A DNA stretch of 64,000 nucleotides from Pengzhenrongella sicca. Lineage in GTDB: Bacteria > Actinomycetota > Actinomycetes > Actinomycetales > Cellulomonadaceae. Positions 38,968 through 47,359 of the stretch are shown here, in pieces. A program made the position numbers and the translations under genes. The notes beneath the pieces were generated by a model that had not been told where the DNA came from, made no database searches, and was given only the letters and a program-made list of their open reading frames with translations. Each line of letters begins with the position of its first letter. The first letter of the stretch is position 1. The stretch is taken from contig NZ_CP071868.1 of assembly GCF_017569225.1 (NCBI RefSeq), forward strand, positions 1,674,001 to 1,738,000, in the 5' to 3' direction.

Positions 38968-38997
38968 TTGACAATGAATTCGCCGCACGGCTTGGAT
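38968..38997 (+). promoter_or_regulatory. Sigma-70-like promoter of the ice-binding gene
   Basis: A perfect -35 TTGACA at 38968-38973 is followed after 18 bases by TTGGAT at 38992-38997, a moderate -10. Transcription would start near 39004, leaving a leader of about 74 bases. A perfect TTGACA is rare in this GC-rich window. Confidence 0.55.
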
Positions 38998-39077
38998 AGT
39001 CGTAGCAGGTCAGGCGACGTCCCGGGCGCGAACCGCGCGCGGGCAAGCCACGCCGCCTGCTCGGCTGGAAGGCCACC

Positions 39078-40238
39078 ATGAGGCTCAGGAACTCGCCCGG
39101 CGCGGCGCGCACATTCTTCGGTTCAAGACGGTCTCGCGGGGTGCTCGCGCTTCCCGTGATCGTCCTCGTCGCGGCCTCGCTCACCGCCGGCGCGGCGGCG
39201 GCCGGCCCGTCGGTCGTCAGCACGAGCCCGGGGGACGGCTCGCTCAGCGCGCCGACCCGCCACAACGGCGGCGACAACGTCGTGACCGCGACGGCGGTTA
39301 GCGCGACGTTCAGCGAACCGATGGACCCGCTCACGCTGGCCTCGGACCCGGCCGGCACCCGCACGACGTTCACGCTCGCGACGAGCGCCGGGGTGTCCGT
39401 CCCGGGGACCGTGGCGCTCAACGCCGGGCTCACGAAGGCGACCCTGACCCCCGTCGCGGCCGAGCTCAAGCCCGGCACAACCTACACGGCGGTCATCAGC
39501 ACGGCGGCCGAGAGCGCGCGCGGCGTCGCCCTCGACCAGCCAGTGACGTGGACCTTCACGACCGCCGCCGTCGGCTACACGGCCGAGGCGCCGATCGACC
39601 TCGGTGGCGCCAGCACGTTCGCGATCCTGACGAAGACAGGCGTGACGAACGTCTACGCCTCCGTCGTCAACGGCAACGTCGGCGCGAGCCCCATCACCGG
39701 GGCCGCGATCGGTCTGAGCTGCCCCGAGGTCGCGACGGGCCTGATCTACTCGGTCGACGCCGCCGGGCCGGCGTGCAAGACGACGGACGCGACCTACCTC
39801 ACGACGTCGGTGAGCGACATGGAGACCGCCTACGTCGACGCCGCGGGCCGCACGCTGCCCGACGTCCTCAACCTCGGCGCGGGCGAGATCGGCGGGCTGA
39901 CGCTTCAGCCGGGTCTGTACAAGTGGAACACCGGGGTCTCGATCTCCTCCGACGTGACCTTGACGGGCGGCCCGGACGACGTCTGGATCTTCCAGATCTC
40001 GGGAAACCTCAAGCAGGCCTCCGCGACGAACGTCACGCTCGCGGGCGGCGCGCGCGCGGCCAACGTCTACTGGCAGACCGCGGGCTCGGCCACCCTCGGG
40101 ACCACGGCGCACTTCGAGGGGACGATCCTCTCGAAGACGATGATCGCGATGAAGACCGGGGCGTCGATCAACGGTCGGCTGCTCGCGCAGTCGGCCGCCA
40201 CGCTGCAGAAGAACGCGGTGACCCTGCCCGCCGAGTAG
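39078..40238 (+). CDS. Secreted ice-binding protein (DUF3494) with Ig-like domain
   Basis: The 386-residue protein has a signal peptide or membrane anchor (about residues 22-43, VLALPVIVLVAASLTAGAAA), a bacterial Ig-like domain of the SbsA type (about 45-160, with VTATAVSATFSEPMDP and TPVAAELKPGTTYTAVI), and a DUF3494 beta-helix (about 170-386, with AILTKTGVTNV and DDVWIFQISGNL). DUF3494 proteins bind ice and inhibit recrystallisation, and are found in cold-tolerant microbes. GGAAGG lies five bases before the ATG. Its promoter zone is AT-rich, hinting that the gene or its control region was acquired. Ice binding itself is inferred from family. Confidence 0.9.
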   Translation: MRLRNSPGAARTFFGSRRSRGVLALPVIVLVAASLTAGAAAAGPSVVSTSPGDGSLSAPTRHNGGDNVVTATAVSATFSEPMDPLTLASDPAGTRTTFTLATSAGVSVPGTVALNAGLTKATLTPVAAELKPGTTYTAVISTAAESARGVALDQPVTWTFTTAAVGYTAEAPIDLGGASTFAILTKTGVTNVYASVVNGNVGASPITGAAIGLSCPEVATGLIYSVDAAGPACKTTDATYLTTSVSDMETAYVDAAGRTLPDVLNLGAGEIGGLTLQPGLYKWNTGVSISSDVTLTGGPDDVWIFQISGNLKQASATNVTLAGGARAANVYWQTAGSATLGTTAHFEGTILSKTMIAMKTGASINGRLLAQSAATLQKNAVTLPAE

Positions 40239-40247
40239 GCGATCGGC

Positions 40248-40493
40248 TCAGGCCGGGGCCACCGCAGTGGGGTGGGTCCCGGCCTGCTGCGCGGGGGCGG
40301 GCGGGCTCGGCAGCGGGGTGTTGGTCTGCGCGAACACCCCGAGCGTCGTCAGGGCGGACACGACGGCGGTGACCCAGCTCGGCACCGTCGGCACGACGAC
40401 GCTGATCGTCGCGAGGACGGTGCCGACGGCGGCGACGACCGCCTTGGCGTAGGGCCGCCACGCGGCCGGCAAGAGTGCCAGAAGGTTGTGCAT
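40248..40493 (-). CDS. Small holin-like membrane protein
   Basis: The 81-residue protein has a short N terminus, MHNLLALLPAAWRPYAKAVV, then about two hydrophobic helices (residues 18-38 and 40-58) and a Pro/Ala-rich tail. A strong GAGGAGG lies six bases before the ATG, clear support for a gene. Size and pattern resemble small phage-type holin proteins and DUF7439-like actinobacterial proteins, but I cannot name the family with certainty. It converges on the ice-binding gene. The open frame continues upstream on this strand but is the antisense of the MFS gene. Confidence 0.65.
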   Translation of the reverse strand: MHNLLALLPAAWRPYAKAVVAAVGTVLATISVVVPTVPSWVTAVVSALTTLGVFAQTNTPLPSPPAPAQQAGTHPTAVAPA

Positions 40494-40629
40494 GAGATGC
40501 CTCCTCAGGGACGGCGTCGGCCCCGGCGGGTGTCGATTCCCCCACAGGAGACGCGGGCGTGGGCGCTGGATACCTCGCGGCCCGGCCCGGGGTGGACCGC
40601 CGGGCCCGGCGCGCCTGGGACAATCGGGT

Positions 40630-41973
40630 GTGACGACTTCCTCCGGATCGAGCCCCATCGACCGGATCACCGTCAGGGCCCTGGTCGTGTGGGGCTCCGC
40701 GCTGGCCGCGTACGTGTTCGCCGTCTTCGCCCGCTCGTCGCTGTCGGCGACGGGCGTCGAGGCCGCCGTGCGGTTCGAGGCGACGGCCGCGGTGCTGTCG
40801 CTCTTCGCCGTCCTGCAGCTCGGCGTGTACGCCGTCATGCAGATCCCCGCCGGCGCCACCGTCGACCGGATCGGCCCGCGCCGGGCGATCGCGATCGGCT
40901 CGCTGCTCATCGGGCTCGGCCAGATCGCCATCGCCTTCGCCGGGGGAGTGCCCGCCGCGATCGGCGCCCGGGTGCTCGTCGGGTCGGGCGACGCGTTCAT
41001 CTTCCTGTCCGTCGTGCGGCTCGTCCCGGCGTGGTTCCCGGGCCGGCACGTCGCCCTCGTGACCCAGCTCACCGGCGTCGTCGGGCAGCTCGGCCAGCTG
41101 CTCAGCCTCGGCCCGCTCGTCGCTGCCGTGCACACGCGCGGCTGGACGGCGGCGTTCTTCGGCGCGGGTTCGCTGACCCTGCTGGTCGGGCTGCTCGCGC
41201 TGCTCGCCGTGCGGGACGGGCGCAGCCACCAGATCCTGGCGGTCGCCGCGCTCGACCGCGCGGTCGGGCGAGCGGGCGACCTCGCCGCCCGCTCGGCGCC
41301 GGACCGCGGCGGCCTCCTGCTGCGCACGTGGCGCAACCCGGGCACGCGCACGGGGTTCTGGGTGCACTTCACCATGCAGTTCTCGGCCAACACGTTCGCG
41401 CTGCTGTGGGGCTTCGCGTACATGACGAAGGCCGAGCACGTCGACGCGTCGGTCGGGCTCGGGGTGCTCACGACCTACGTGCTGGGCTGCGTCGTCTTCG
41501 GGCCGTTCCTCGGCGTGCTCAGCGGCCGGTTCCCGGGCCTGCGCCTGCGCCTGATCGTGACCCTGGTCGGGGTGCACGTCGCCATGTGGGGCGTGGTACT
41601 CGCATGGCCGGGGGACGTGCCGACGCCCGCACTGTTCGCGCTCGCGGTGGTGCTCGCGACCGGCGGGCCGGCGTCGCTGATCGGCTTCGACATCTGCCGG
41701 TCGACCAACCCGCTCGCGTCGATGGGCCTCGCGACCGGCATGGTCAACGCGGGCGGGTTCACGTCGTCGCTGACGGCGGTGCTCGCAATCGGCGTCGTGC
41801 TGGACCTGCTGGGGCAGGGGTCGCCGGACCAGTTCACGGACGCGGGCTTCGCGCTCGCGTGGCTCGTACAGGTCCCGCTCTGGGCGCTCGGGCTCGTGAT
41901 GCTCCGCCGGTCGATCGGGCCCTACCGGGCGTTCGGCGGGGCGCCTGCGGCCGTCCCCCCGACCCGGCCCTGA
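40630..41973 (+). CDS. MFS transporter
   Basis: The 447-residue protein has about twelve membrane helices. The motif-A loop between helices 2 and 3 reads ATVDRIGPRRAIAIG. A long charged loop (about residues 195-240) separates the two halves, as in this superfamily. It looks most like nitrate/nitrite or sugar-phosphate-type MFS permeases, but the substrate cannot be inferred. The GTG start was chosen to begin just before the first helix; the upstream part of the frame is low complexity. Confidence 0.88.
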   Translation: MTTSSGSSPIDRITVRALVVWGSALAAYVFAVFARSSLSATGVEAAVRFEATAAVLSLFAVLQLGVYAVMQIPAGATVDRIGPRRAIAIGSLLIGLGQIAIAFAGGVPAAIGARVLVGSGDAFIFLSVVRLVPAWFPGRHVALVTQLTGVVGQLGQLLSLGPLVAAVHTRGWTAAFFGAGSLTLLVGLLALLAVRDGRSHQILAVAALDRAVGRAGDLAARSAPDRGGLLLRTWRNPGTRTGFWVHFTMQFSANTFALLWGFAYMTKAEHVDASVGLGVLTTYVLGCVVFGPFLGVLSGRFPGLRLRLIVTLVGVHVAMWGVVLAWPGDVPTPALFALAVVLATGGPASLIGFDICRSTNPLASMGLATGMVNAGGFTSSLTAVLAIGVVLDLLGQGSPDQFTDAGFALAWLVQVPLWALGLVMLRRSIGPYRAFGGAPAAVPPTRP

Positions 41974-42040
41974 GAGCCCGCGCCGCCCGCCCGCGAGCGG
42001 CGTTGCCCGGATCGGCCCGGGCCGTGCGAAAGTTGCCCCC

Positions 42041-43150
42041 ATGACTGACAAGAGTGTGGTGGTCGTCGGCGGCGGGTACGGCGGGGCGAAGGTCGCGAAG
42101 CTCCTCGACGACGTCGCGGACGTGACGCTGGTCGAGCCGAAGGACGCGTTCGTGCACTCGACGGGCGCGCTGCGCGCCGCGGTGGACCCGGCCTGGGAGG
42201 ACAGGGTCTTCTTCCCGTACGACCACCTGCTCGCCCGCGGCCGCGTCGTGCACGAGCACGCGCAGGCCGTCGGCCCGCACCGCGTCCAGCTCTCGGCGAC
42301 GGGAGCGCTCGACGCCGACTACCTCGTCCTCGCGACGGGCACCGCCTACCCCTTCCCCGCGAAGTTCATCGAGTCCGAGTCCCACCTCGCGCGGGCCCGC
42401 CTGGCCCGGCTGCGCGGCGTGCTCGCGGGCGCCGACCGCGCGCTGCTGGTCGGCGCCGGCCCGGTCGGCCTCGAGCTCGCGGGCGAGCTGAGCGCCGCGT
42501 ACCCCGATCTCGGGATCACCATCGTCGACCAGGCCGACGACGTCCTGACCACGTGGGACTACCAGCCCGAGCTGCGCGCGTCGATCCGCGCCCAGCTCGA
42601 GGCGCGCGGCGTCGTGTTCGAGCTCGGCTCGCCGCTCGGCTACCTCCCCCCGCAGGACGTCGGCGAGCCCGGCGAGTTCACGGTGCACACCCGCGCGGGT
42701 GGCGAGGTCTCCGGCCAGGTCTGGTTCCGGTGCCACGGCAACCTGCCCGTGCTCGACTACCTCGGCCCGGAGCTCGCGGCCGCGCGCGTCGGGGACGGCG
42801 GGCTCGAGGTGACCGGGGCGCTCACCGTCGTCGGCTTCGACACGGTCTTCGCGATCGGCGACGTCACGACCATCCGCGAGTCCAAGCGGGCCTCGGCCGC
42901 ACTCGCGCACGCGGAGGTGGCGGCCGCGAACATCCGGGCGCTCATCGAAGGCCGCGAGCCGACCGCGACGTACGCGCCCGCGCCGGAGATCATCGTGCTC
43001 CCGCTCGGCCCCGACGGCGGCGGGTCGCAGCTCGTGGGCGACGACGGCGAGCGACGCATCCTCGGGCCGGAGCAGACCAGCGAGCTCAAGGGCGCCGACC
43101 TGCACACGGGGGTCCTGACCGAGCTGTTCGGCCGGCCCGCCGCCAGCTAG
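42041..43150 (+). CDS. NDH-2/AIF-like FAD oxidoreductase
   Basis: The 369-residue flavoprotein has an FAD motif at its start, VVVVGGGYGGAKVAKLL, a second nucleotide motif LLVGAGPVGLELAGELSA near residue 137, and the FAD-contact TVFAIGDVTT near 270. It resembles the small AIF/FSP1-like group of NADH:quinone oxidoreductases rather than canonical Ndh, since it lacks the long C-terminal membrane-anchoring tail. It probably oxidises NAD(P)H with a quinone or small electrophile. A short repeat array follows the stop. Confidence 0.85.
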   Translation: MTDKSVVVVGGGYGGAKVAKLLDDVADVTLVEPKDAFVHSTGALRAAVDPAWEDRVFFPYDHLLARGRVVHEHAQAVGPHRVQLSATGALDADYLVLATGTAYPFPAKFIESESHLARARLARLRGVLAGADRALLVGAGPVGLELAGELSAAYPDLGITIVDQADDVLTTWDYQPELRASIRAQLEARGVVFELGSPLGYLPPQDVGEPGEFTVHTRAGGEVSGQVWFRCHGNLPVLDYLGPELAAARVGDGGLEVTGALTVVGFDTVFAIGDVTTIRESKRASAALAHAEVAAANIRALIEGREPTATYAPAPEIIVLPLGPDGGGSQLVGDDGERRILGPEQTSELKGADLHTGVLTELFGRPAAS

Positions 43151-43155
43151 CGAAG

Positions 43156-43210
43156 CCGCCTACCTCACGCCGCCTACTTACTCCGCCTACCTCACTCCGC
43201 TTACCTCATT
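43156..43210. repeat. 13-14-base repeat array between convergent genes
   Basis: Four imperfect units of the form CCGCCTACCTCACT start at 43156, 43170, 43183 and 43197. The last unit contains the stop codon of the response-regulator gene on the other strand. The array fills the whole gap between the flavoprotein and regulator genes. Confidence 0.7.
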
Positions 43211-43886
43211 CCGGCGGCCGCAGGCGGTAGCTGAGCGTGGGCCGCCCGGCCCGGCCGTACTGCGGCTCGCGCACGCACGCCCCGCTGAGCACCAGGTTGT
43301 CGAGGTAGCGCCGCACGGTCACGCGCGAGGCTCCGATGAGCTCCGCCGCGTGCGCCGCGGTCAGTCCCTCGGGGGCCGCGACGAGCGCCGTCCGGACCGC
43401 GTCGAGGGTCTCGCGCGACATCCCCTTCGGCAGCGGTTCGCCCACCGGGTCGCGCAGCGCCGCGAGCACCGCGTCGATCTCGCCCTGGTCGGTGACGTCC
43501 CGGCGCCCCGCCGACGCCGCGCGGTACCGCGCGTAGTGATCGAGCTTCGAGCGCAGGGCCGCGAACGTGAACGGCTTGATGAGGTAGTGCACCGCGCCGT
43601 GTCGCACGGCCGCGCGCACGGTCTCGAGGTCGCGGGACGCCGTGACGATCATGACGTCGGGGGCGTGCGCCGAGGTCTGCAGCGCCCGGCAGACGTCGAG
43701 CCCGTGCATGCCCGGCATCGCCAGGTCGAGCAGCACGAGGTCGACCCCGCCCCGCTCGACGCGCGCGAGCGCGGCCGCGCCGTCGTGCGCGATGCCCACG
43801 GCCGTGAACCCCGGGACCCGGTCGATGAACACCCGGTGGGCGTCCGCGACGATCGGCTGGTCGTCGACCACGAGCACCCGGATCAC
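43206..43886 (-). CDS. CitB/DcuR-type response regulator
   Basis: The 226-residue protein has a receiver domain with Asp-Asp near the start (LVVDDQPIVADAH), the phosphoacceptor in LVLLDLAMPGMHGLDV, and YLIKPF with the conserved Lys. The C-terminal part has a helix-turn-helix, TAAHAAELIGASRVTVRRYLD, typical of regulators paired with CitA/DcuS kinases. The GTG start overlaps the kinase stop by four bases. Likely targets are the divergent dicarboxylate transporter and fumarate genes, where AT-rich repeats are present. Confidence 0.92.
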   Translation of the reverse strand: MIRVLVVDDQPIVADAHRVFIDRVPGFTAVGIAHDGAAALARVERGGVDLVLLDLAMPGMHGLDVCRALQTSAHAPDVMIVTASRDLETVRAAVRHGAVHYLIKPFTFAALRSKLDHYARYRAASAGRRDVTDQGEIDAVLAALRDPVGEPLPKGMSRETLDAVRTALVAAPEGLTAAHAAELIGASRVTVRRYLDNLVLSGACVREPQYGRAGRPTLSYRLRPPE

Positions 43887-45577
43887 CGCGCCAACCCCCG
43901 GTCGCGCCCGGGCACCGGGAGCCGGACGATCAGCCGGGACCCGTGCACCGCCTGCACCTCGATCGTGCCGCCGAGGCGGCGGACCGTCCCGTCGACCAGG
44001 GCGAGCCCGAGCCCGCGGCCGTGCGGGCTGTCCTCGCGCGCGCCGGCGGACTTCGTGGTCCAGCCGCGCGTGAACGCCTGTCGCACGATGCCGGGGTGCA
44101 GGCCCGGGCCCGAGTCGGCGACCTCGAGCTCAAGCGTCCCGACGCGCAGCGACCCGCCGACCCGCACCCACGGGGCCTGGGCGGCGCCCTCGCCGTCGGC
44201 CGCGGCGTCGATCGCGTTGTCGATGAGGTTGCCGACGACGACGACGAGGTCGCCCGGGGCGAGCCCGGTCACGGGCACGAGCGTCCCGGGCACGACCGTG
44301 AGCTGCACGCCGCGCTCGAGGGCCTGAGCCGCCTTGCCGAGCAGCAGCGCGGCGAGCGCGGGCTCCTCGATCGCGGCCGACACGGACTCCGAGAGGGCCT
44401 GGGACACGGCGAGCGTCGCCGTCGCGAACCCGACGGCCTGCTCGTACTCGCCGATCTCCACGAGCACCGAGACGGTGTGCAGCCGGTTGTCCGCCTCGTG
44501 CGCGCGGGCGCTGAGCGACTCGGTAAAGCTGCGCAGCGAGTCGAGCTCGCCGGTCAGCCGGACCAGGTCGGTCCGGTCGGCGAGGGTCGTGACCCAGCCG
44601 AGGGTCTGGCCGTCGAGCCGGGCCGGGGCCTGCGTGACCACGAGCGTGCGCGCCGGCGTCGCGAACACCTCGCCGTCGCACCGGCGGCCGGACGACATGA
44701 GCTCGCCGAGGCCGGCCTCGACGCCGAGGGCGGAGATGCTCGCGCCGGCGGCGACGAGCGGGGCGTCGAGCAGCCGCCTGGCCTCGTCGTTGCACAGCAC
44801 GACGGTGCGGTCGTGCCCGACGAGCACGAGCCCGGAGCCGACCGAGTGCAGCAGTGCGTCGTAGTACGTCTGCAGGCGCGCCAGCCCCAGCGGGCCGAGC
44901 CCGTACGTCTGCCGCCGGAGCCGGCGGGACACGAGGACGGCGCTCAGCACGCCGACGGCGAGCGCCCCGAGCGCGAGCAGGCCGAGCTGGATGGCGCTCG
45001 CGCGCACCGTGGCCGAGATCGAGGTGAGCGGCACCCCCGCGGAGACGAGGGCGGCGAGCGAGCCGTCGGGTCGGTGCACGGGCGCGACGACCCGGACCGA
45101 TCGCCCGAGCGTGCCGGTGTAGTCCTCGACCGTGATCCGCCCCTGCTGGGCGCCCGCGATCGTGCCCTGGAACTTCTGCCCGACCTGCGCCGGGTCGGGG
45201 TGGGTGTACCGGATGCCGGCGGGCGTCATCACGACGAGGAAGCCGATGCTGTTGGCCGCGCGCAGCAGCTCGACGCGCTCGGCCAGCGCGGCGGCCGGGT
45301 CGGGGCCGAGCACGGCGGCGATCAGCGCGTCGTCGTGGCTCAGGGTCACGACGAGCGTGCGGGCGCGCGAGATCGCCTCGGCGCGGGCCGAGTTCTGCGC
45401 GGCGTTCACCGCGAGGGCCCAGCTCGGGACCACGACGGCGAGCAGGAGCACGACCTCGATCACGAGGAGCTGGCTCGCGAAGCTGTTCCGGTCGCCGGCG
45501 GACGACCACACGCCCGTCGCCGCGGGCCGGCCCGCGCGCCGGGGTGCGTGCGGGCGTCGGGGCGTCGTTGAGGGCAC
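43883..45577 (-). CDS. CitA/DcuS-type sensor histidine kinase
   Basis: The 564-residue kinase has a first helix (about residues 37-60), an extracytoplasmic PAS-like sensor (about 60-200) with GIRYTHPDPAQVGQKF, a second helix, a cytoplasmic PAS (about 235-330), a dimerisation helix with the likely phosphorylated His in SARAHEADNRLHTVSVL, and an ATPase domain with NLIDNAIDAA and GRGLGLALVD. These are the features of citrate or C4-dicarboxylate sensors. It is divergent from the dicarboxylate transporter, so it probably senses fumarate, succinate or malate. Confidence 0.92.
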   Translation of the reverse strand: MPSTTPRRPHAPRRAGRPAATGVWSSAGDRNSFASQLLVIEVVLLLAVVVPSWALAVNAAQNSARAEAISRARTLVVTLSHDDALIAAVLGPDPAAALAERVELLRAANSIGFLVVMTPAGIRYTHPDPAQVGQKFQGTIAGAQQGRITVEDYTGTLGRSVRVVAPVHRPDGSLAALVSAGVPLTSISATVRASAIQLGLLALGALAVGVLSAVLVSRRLRRQTYGLGPLGLARLQTYYDALLHSVGSGLVLVGHDRTVVLCNDEARRLLDAPLVAAGASISALGVEAGLGELMSSGRRCDGEVFATPARTLVVTQAPARLDGQTLGWVTTLADRTDLVRLTGELDSLRSFTESLSARAHEADNRLHTVSVLVEIGEYEQAVGFATATLAVSQALSESVSAAIEEPALAALLLGKAAQALERGVQLTVVPGTLVPVTGLAPGDLVVVVGNLIDNAIDAAADGEGAAQAPWVRVGGSLRVGTLELEVADSGPGLHPGIVRQAFTRGWTTKSAGAREDSPHGRGLGLALVDGTVRRLGGTIEVQAVHGSRLIVRLPVPGRDRGLAR

Positions 45578-45585
45578 CCACCATT

Positions 45586-45652
45586 ATGACCATTAATTTC
45601 CGCCCGGATGCAGGTCACCGCAATTTCGGCCGCGACCACAATGACCACAATT
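45586..45652. promoter_or_regulatory. Repeated GACCACAAT-type boxes between kinase and transporter
   Basis: Two identical GACCACAAT units stand in tandem at 45634-45642 and 45643-45651. A related ATGACCATTAATTT lies at 45586-45599, and GTCACCGCAAT near 45614-45624. The patch is AT-rich for this genome. It is the natural place for the CitB-type regulator to bind and control the divergent transporter operon. Confidence 0.5.
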
Positions 45653-45669
45653 GCTCGGCCGCGGCCGCG

Positions 45670-45683
45670 AGGACAATGGTCCC
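45670..45683. promoter_or_regulatory. DevR/DosR-like palindrome upstream of dicarboxylate transporter
   Basis: AGGACAATGGTCCC reads GGGACCATTGTCCT on the other strand and matches the DosR core at 11 of 14 positions, the same score as the cydA site. It lies about 82 bases before the chosen start of the transporter. A clear -10 at the ideal distance is not seen, so support is weaker than at cydA. Confidence 0.4.
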
Positions 45684-45764
45684 CGAATTGTCAGCGGCAG
45701 CCAGCAAAACTCGTCGTACAAGCCTCAACGGCGTCGCTTCTGGTTCATGAAAGGCCGCGTAACA

Positions 45765-47306
45765 ATGGCCCACCTCGTTGCCCACGACACACGATCTGCG
45801 GACCCGGTCCGGCCGACCGGCGAGGGCGCCGCCGCCGGCCCGCCGACCACGCCCGGCCCGCCCGTGCCACCGTCCGCTCCCGCTCCCGCGCCGGCGTCGT
45901 TCGCGCCGGTCTCGCTCGTCCGGTTCGCGATCCCCCTGGTCGTGGCCCTCGTGCTGTGGTTCGTCCCGGCGCCCTCGGGCGTCGACGCGCCCGCCTGGCA
46001 CCTGTTCGCGCTGTTCGTCGCGACGATCGTCGGCGTCATCGCCAAGCCGCTGCCGATGGGTGCGGTGACGCTCATCGGCCTCACGGCCACGGTCGTGACC
46101 GGAATCCTCGAGCCTGCCGTGGCCCTGTCGGGATTCTCGAATGCCACGATCTGGCTGATCGTCGTCGCCTTCTTCATCTCGCGCGGCGTGATCAAGACCG
46201 GCCTGGGGAATCGGCTCGCGCTGTTCTTCGTGTCACGGCTGGGAAAGAACACGCTCGGGCTCGCCTACGGCCTCGCGGCCACCGACCTCGTGCTCGCTCC
46301 CGCGATCCCGTCGAACACCGCCCGCGCCGGCGGCATCATCCAGCCGATCATCCGGTCGATCGCCGAAAGCTACGGCAGCGTGCCCGGCCCGACCTCGCGC
46401 AAGGTCGGCGCGTTCCTCACCTCGACCGCCTTCCACGTGAACGCGGTCACCTCGGCGATGTTCCTGACCGCGATGGCCGGCAACTCGCTCGCCGCCCAGC
46501 TCGCGGGCGACCAGGGCGTCGAGATCACGTGGGGCAGCTGGGCGCTCGCCGCGATCGTGCCCGGCATCGTCTCGCTCATCGTCGTGCCGCTCGTCGTGTA
46601 CAAGGTGTACCCGCCCGAGCTGAAGAAGACCCCCGAGGCCGCCGCGACCGCCCGGGCGTCGCTCGCCGACCTCGGCCCGATGACGCGCCCCGAGAAGGTC
46701 ATGGCCGCCACGATCGTCGGGCTGCTCGCGCTGTGGATCCTCGGCGACTCGCTCCTGGGCCTGTCGGCCACGACGACGGCGCTCATCGGCCTGTGCGTGC
46801 TGCTCGTCTCGGGCGTGCTCACGTGGCAGGACGTCACGATGGAGAAGCAGGCCTGGGACACGCTCGTGTGGTTCGCGGTGCTCGTGATGATGGCCACCCA
46901 GCTCAACGAGCTCGGGCTCATCCCGTGGCTCAGCGAGCAGATGTCGGGCGTCGTCGCGGGGATGGGCTGGGAGAAGGCCTTCATCCTGCTGACGCTCGTC
47001 TACTTCTTCAGCCACTACCTCTTCGCGTCCAACACCGCCCACATCTCAGCGATGTACGCGGCCTTCCTCGCCACCGCGATCATCGCGGGCGTCCCGCCGC
47101 TCATGGCCGCGCTGGTCCTCGGCTTCTGCTCGAATCTCTTCGCCTCGCTCACGCACTACTCGTGCGGCCCCGCCCCGGTGCTCTTCGGCCCGGGCTACGT
47201 CCCGGTCGGCAACTGGTGGCGCACCGGCTTCCTCATCGCCGTCGTCAACATCGCGATCTGGATGGGCATCGGCGGCCTCTGGATGAAGGTCCTCGGCATG
47301 TGGTGA
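45765..47306 (+). CDS. DASS/SLC13-family dicarboxylate transporter
   Basis: The 513-residue carrier has about twelve membrane helices and two SNT motifs, [14 protein letters not shown] and [15 protein letters not shown], which bind sodium and carboxylate in this family. An N-terminal Pro/Ala-rich cytoplasmic tail precedes helix 1. I chose the ATG at 45765, with AAAGG ten bases upstream; an ATG at 45747 lacks one. Its neighbours, a CitA/DcuS kinase and fumarase with fumarate reductase, suggest uptake of malate, fumarate or succinate, or exchange with succinate. Confidence 0.9.
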   Translation: MAHLVAHDTRSADPVRPTGEGAAAGPPTTPGPPVPPSAPAPAPASFAPVSLVRFAIPLVVALVLWFVPAPSGVDAPAWHLFALFVATIVGVIAKPLPMGAVTLIGLTATVVTGILEPAVALSGFSNATIWLIVVAFFISRGVIKTGLGNRLALFFVSRLGKNTLGLAYGLAATDLVLAPAIPSNTARAGGIIQPIIRSIAESYGSVPGPTSRKVGAFLTSTAFHVNAVTSAMFLTAMAGNSLAAQLAGDQGVEITWGSWALAAIVPGIVSLIVVPLVVYKVYPPELKKTPEAAATARASLADLGPMTRPEKVMAATIVGLLALWILGDSLLGLSATTTALIGLCVLLVSGVLTWQDVTMEKQAWDTLVWFAVLVMMATQLNELGLIPWLSEQMSGVVAGMGWEKAFILLTLVYFFSHYLFASNTAHISAMYAAFLATAIIAGVPPLMAALVLGFCSNLFASLTHYSCGPAPVLFGPGYVPVGNWWRTGFLIAVVNIAIWMGIGGLWMKVLGMW

Positions 47307-47359
47307 CCACTCACCTCCACGCACTTTCCGTCTGCACCCCTGCTATCGAAGGAAGCACC

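Larger units (their letters stand above)
38778..39077. other. 300-base gene-free region with repeat, hairpin and AT-rich promoter zone
   Basis: No gene is seen. The first part has a 16-base direct repeat, GCTCGAGGTCTCGCCC at 38783 and 38801. A hairpin, GCCCGGC at 38813-38819 and GCCGGGC at 38829-38835, may end the ABC operon. From about 38885 to 38995 the sequence is sharply richer in A and T than the rest of the window and contains two palindromes and a consensus TTGACA. Confidence 0.7.

Noticed and set aside
40494-41471. Upstream extension of the 81-residue minus-strand gene
   Set aside because: It is antisense to the MFS gene; the strong ribosome site before 40493 marks the real start.
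45608-47359. Long N-terminal extension of fumC across the transporter gene
   Set aside because: The extension overlaps a conserved carrier in another frame and has biased composition; fumC starts at 47360 with its own ribosome site.
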